From JAGMCF01 sp964398885 (GTDB taxonomy: Bacteria > Cloacimonadota > Cloacimonadia > JGIOTU-2): 25,568 nt of DNA. Both the position numbers and the translations under genes were made by a program. Positions within the stretch are counted from its first letter, which is position 1. Each line of letters begins with the position of its first letter. The stretch spans positions 1 through 25,568 of the forward strand of contig CAYNOU010000034.1 of assembly GCA_964398885.1 (NCBI GenBank). The letters are read 5' to 3'. The notes under the pieces are model-generated. The model ran no database searches. It was not told the DNA's origin and saw only the letters and a list, made by a program, of their open reading frames with translations. Positions 24,155 through 25,568 of the stretch are shown piece after piece.

Positions 24155-25568
24155 ATGAGAAATGAATATCCACTATTTTTAGGCAATAACCCGATATCTG
24201 ATTCAGAAAAGTTTAAAGTTAAATGTCCATTTGATAACAGCATTATCGGATTAGTTAATAAAGCCAATCAAAAACATATTGAAACTGCAATTGATAAGGC
24301 GGAAAAAGTCTTTAAAATCACGAGAATAATGCCAGCATATAAAAGGGCACAAACACTTAATAATATTGCAAAAGATATTCAAGAAAGAAGTGATGAATTA
24401 TCAAAGACTTTAGCTTTAGAATGCGGGAAAAATATCAACTTTGCAAGAGGTGAGGTGCAAAGGGCTTTTCAAACATTCACCATTGCGAGTGAAGAATGTA
24501 AAAGAATTGAAGGAGAATTTTTTAGCCTTGATTCTACCAAAAAAGGAGAGGGAAAATCAGCATTAGTAAAAAGGTTTCCAATTGGACCTATTTTAGGTAT
24601 AACGCCGTTTAATTTCCCATTAAATCTGGTTGCACATAAAGTAGCTCCAGCACTGGCAGTGGGAAGTCCAATTATTATAAAACCCTCATCTTTAGCCCCT
24701 ATCTCAGCACTGCTTTTGGCTGAAATTGCTACCAAATATGTTCCTGACGGGACGCTATCTGTTTTGCCTTGTTCAGGTTTAGAGATAGAACAAGCTGTAA
24801 AAGATCCGAGAATTAAGATGATTAGCTTTACCGGGAGTCCACCCGTTGGTTGGAGACTGAAAGAAATCTGTGGAAAGAAAAAAATCTGTCTTGAATTAGG
24901 GGGCAATGCCGGACTTATTCTGGATAAAGACTGTGATATTACAGATGCTATAAATAAAGCCATTGTTGGGGCTTTCGTCTATGCAGGGCAGGTATGTATT
25001 CATACTCAAAGAATATATGTTCATGAAAGAATATATGTTAGTTTTGTAAGCAAATTTGTAGAAAAAGCAAAAAAACTCAAAATTGGAAATCCCTTAGATG
25101 AAAATATCTTTTTGAATTCAATGATTACTGAAGAAGGAGCTATTCGTGCAGAAAATTGGGTGAATGAAGCTGTTGAAGATGGAGCTAAAATACTCTGTGG
25201 TGGAAACCGAAAAGGTAATAAGTTCCAAGCTACAGTTTTAACTGATACCACACCTGATATGAAAGTAGAATCAAAAGAAGTTTTTGCACCTGTTGTTACA
25301 GTCAATAGTTTCAATGATTTCAAGGATGCTGTTGCAATGGTAAACAACACGATTTATGGCTTACAAGCTGGTGTGTTTTCTAATAATATGAAAAATATAT
25401 TTTATGCTTTTGAAAATTTAGAAGTTGGGGGTGTTATTATAAATAATGTTCCAACTTATCGTGTAGACCAGATGCCGTACGGAGGTATAAAAAATTCAGG
25501 TTTTGGTAGAGAAGGTGTGAGATATGCTATGGAGGAGATGACTGAGATGAAGTTGATGGTCATTGGCT
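24155..25568 (+). CDS. Aldehyde dehydrogenase family protein, cut at the right edge
   Basis: An NAD(P)-dependent enzyme oxidising an aldehyde to an acid or acyl derivative; substrate not determinable. The frame stays open for 471 codons to the window end, and only a few C-terminal residues should be missing (family length about 475). Conserved parts: PFNFPLNLVAHKVAPAL and IIIKPS of the cofactor fold, FTGSPPVG, the general-base Glu247 in LELGG, the nucleophile Cys281 in AGQVCIHTQR, KEVFAPV, and PYGGIKNSGFGREG near the end. It resembles the GapN/lactaldehyde-dehydrogenase side of the superfamily, but that is a by-eye impression. AAGGA lies 6-7 nt before the ATG. It is the only plus-strand gene and diverges from rplM. 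Confidence 0.92.
   Translation, partial: MRNEYPLFLGNNPISDSEKFKVKCPFDNSIIGLVNKANQKHIETAIDKAEKVFKITRIMPAYKRAQTLNNIAKDIQERSDELSKTLALECGKNINFARGEVQRAFQTFTIASEECKRIEGEFFSLDSTKKGEGKSALVKRFPIGPILGITPFNFPLNLVAHKVAPALAVGSPIIIKPSSLAPISALLLAEIATKYVPDGTLSVLPCSGLEIEQAVKDPRIKMISFTGSPPVGWRLKEICGKKKICLELGGNAGLILDKDCDITDAINKAIVGAFVYAGQVCIHTQRIYVHERIYVSFVSKFVEKAKKLKIGNPLDENIFLNSMITEEGAIRAENWVNEAVEDGAKILCGGNRKGNKFQATVLTDTTPDMKVESKEVFAPVVTVNSFNDFKDAVAMVNNTIYGLQAGVFSNNMKNIFYAFENLEVGGVIINNVPTYRVDQMPYGGIKNSGFGREGVRYAMEEMTEMKLMVIG

Noticed and set aside
24469..24963. Minus-strand 164-codon frame opposite the aldehyde dehydrogenase
   Set aside because: It lies wholly antisense to conserved ALDH motifs, including Glu247, and shows no recognisable family.

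Overview
The window is AT-rich, carries almost every gene on the minus strand, and looks like a chromosome segment of an uncultured FCB-superphylum bacterium, possibly Cloacimonadota or a neighbouring candidate phylum. The clues are a very large secreted beta-helix protein ending in a FlgD-like / type IX secretion (T9SS) sorting domain (NYPNP ... GIYFYKV ... KKMLLLR), TolB-like propeller lipoproteins, a DUF2723/GT117 membrane glycosyltransferase, a long SecA with a cysteine-rich insert, and several genes without a clear Shine-Dalgarno (SD) sequence. The phylum is an inference from family content only.

Layout, read in the direction of transcription (right to left for the minus strand). At the right edge an aldehyde dehydrogenase gene (24155 to the edge, plus strand, nearly complete) diverges from the rest across a 235-bp region with two outward-facing TTGACA boxes. 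The minus strand then carries rplM-rpsI, rpsB-tsf-pyrH-frr, a 59-residue two-cluster ferredoxin, a GT117/DUF2723 protein with C-terminal TPRs, secA, topA, a MacB-type ABC permease without an adjacent ATPase, and rseP. This is a translation block (ribosomal proteins, EF-Ts, UMP kinase, ribosome recycling factor) running into an envelope and export block.

Below a GC-rich hairpin-containing gap, the left third is a secreted-protein region: an unrecognised exported protein, TolB-like lipoprotein copy A, a truncated 5' fragment of the giant gene, TolB-like copy B, and the giant 1649-residue beta-helix protein. The pattern (TolB copy, giant-gene 5' end, TolB copy, full giant gene) shows a tandem duplication with a period of about 1.23 kb.

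The most unusual points are: a eukaryotic-style C2H2 zinc-finger motif at the end of a long charged tail on ribosomal protein S2; five degenerate heptamer repeats inside the coding sequence of the giant protein's sorting domain, where a change in copy number would shift the frame; the duplicated TolB/beta-helix cassette; a cysteine-rich insert in SecA; and GC-rich palindromic elements in several intergenic gaps, one of which supplies the stop codon of tsf. No CRISPR array, tRNA, rRNA, insertion sequence or integrase was seen. No gene-free stretch exceeds 300 bases.
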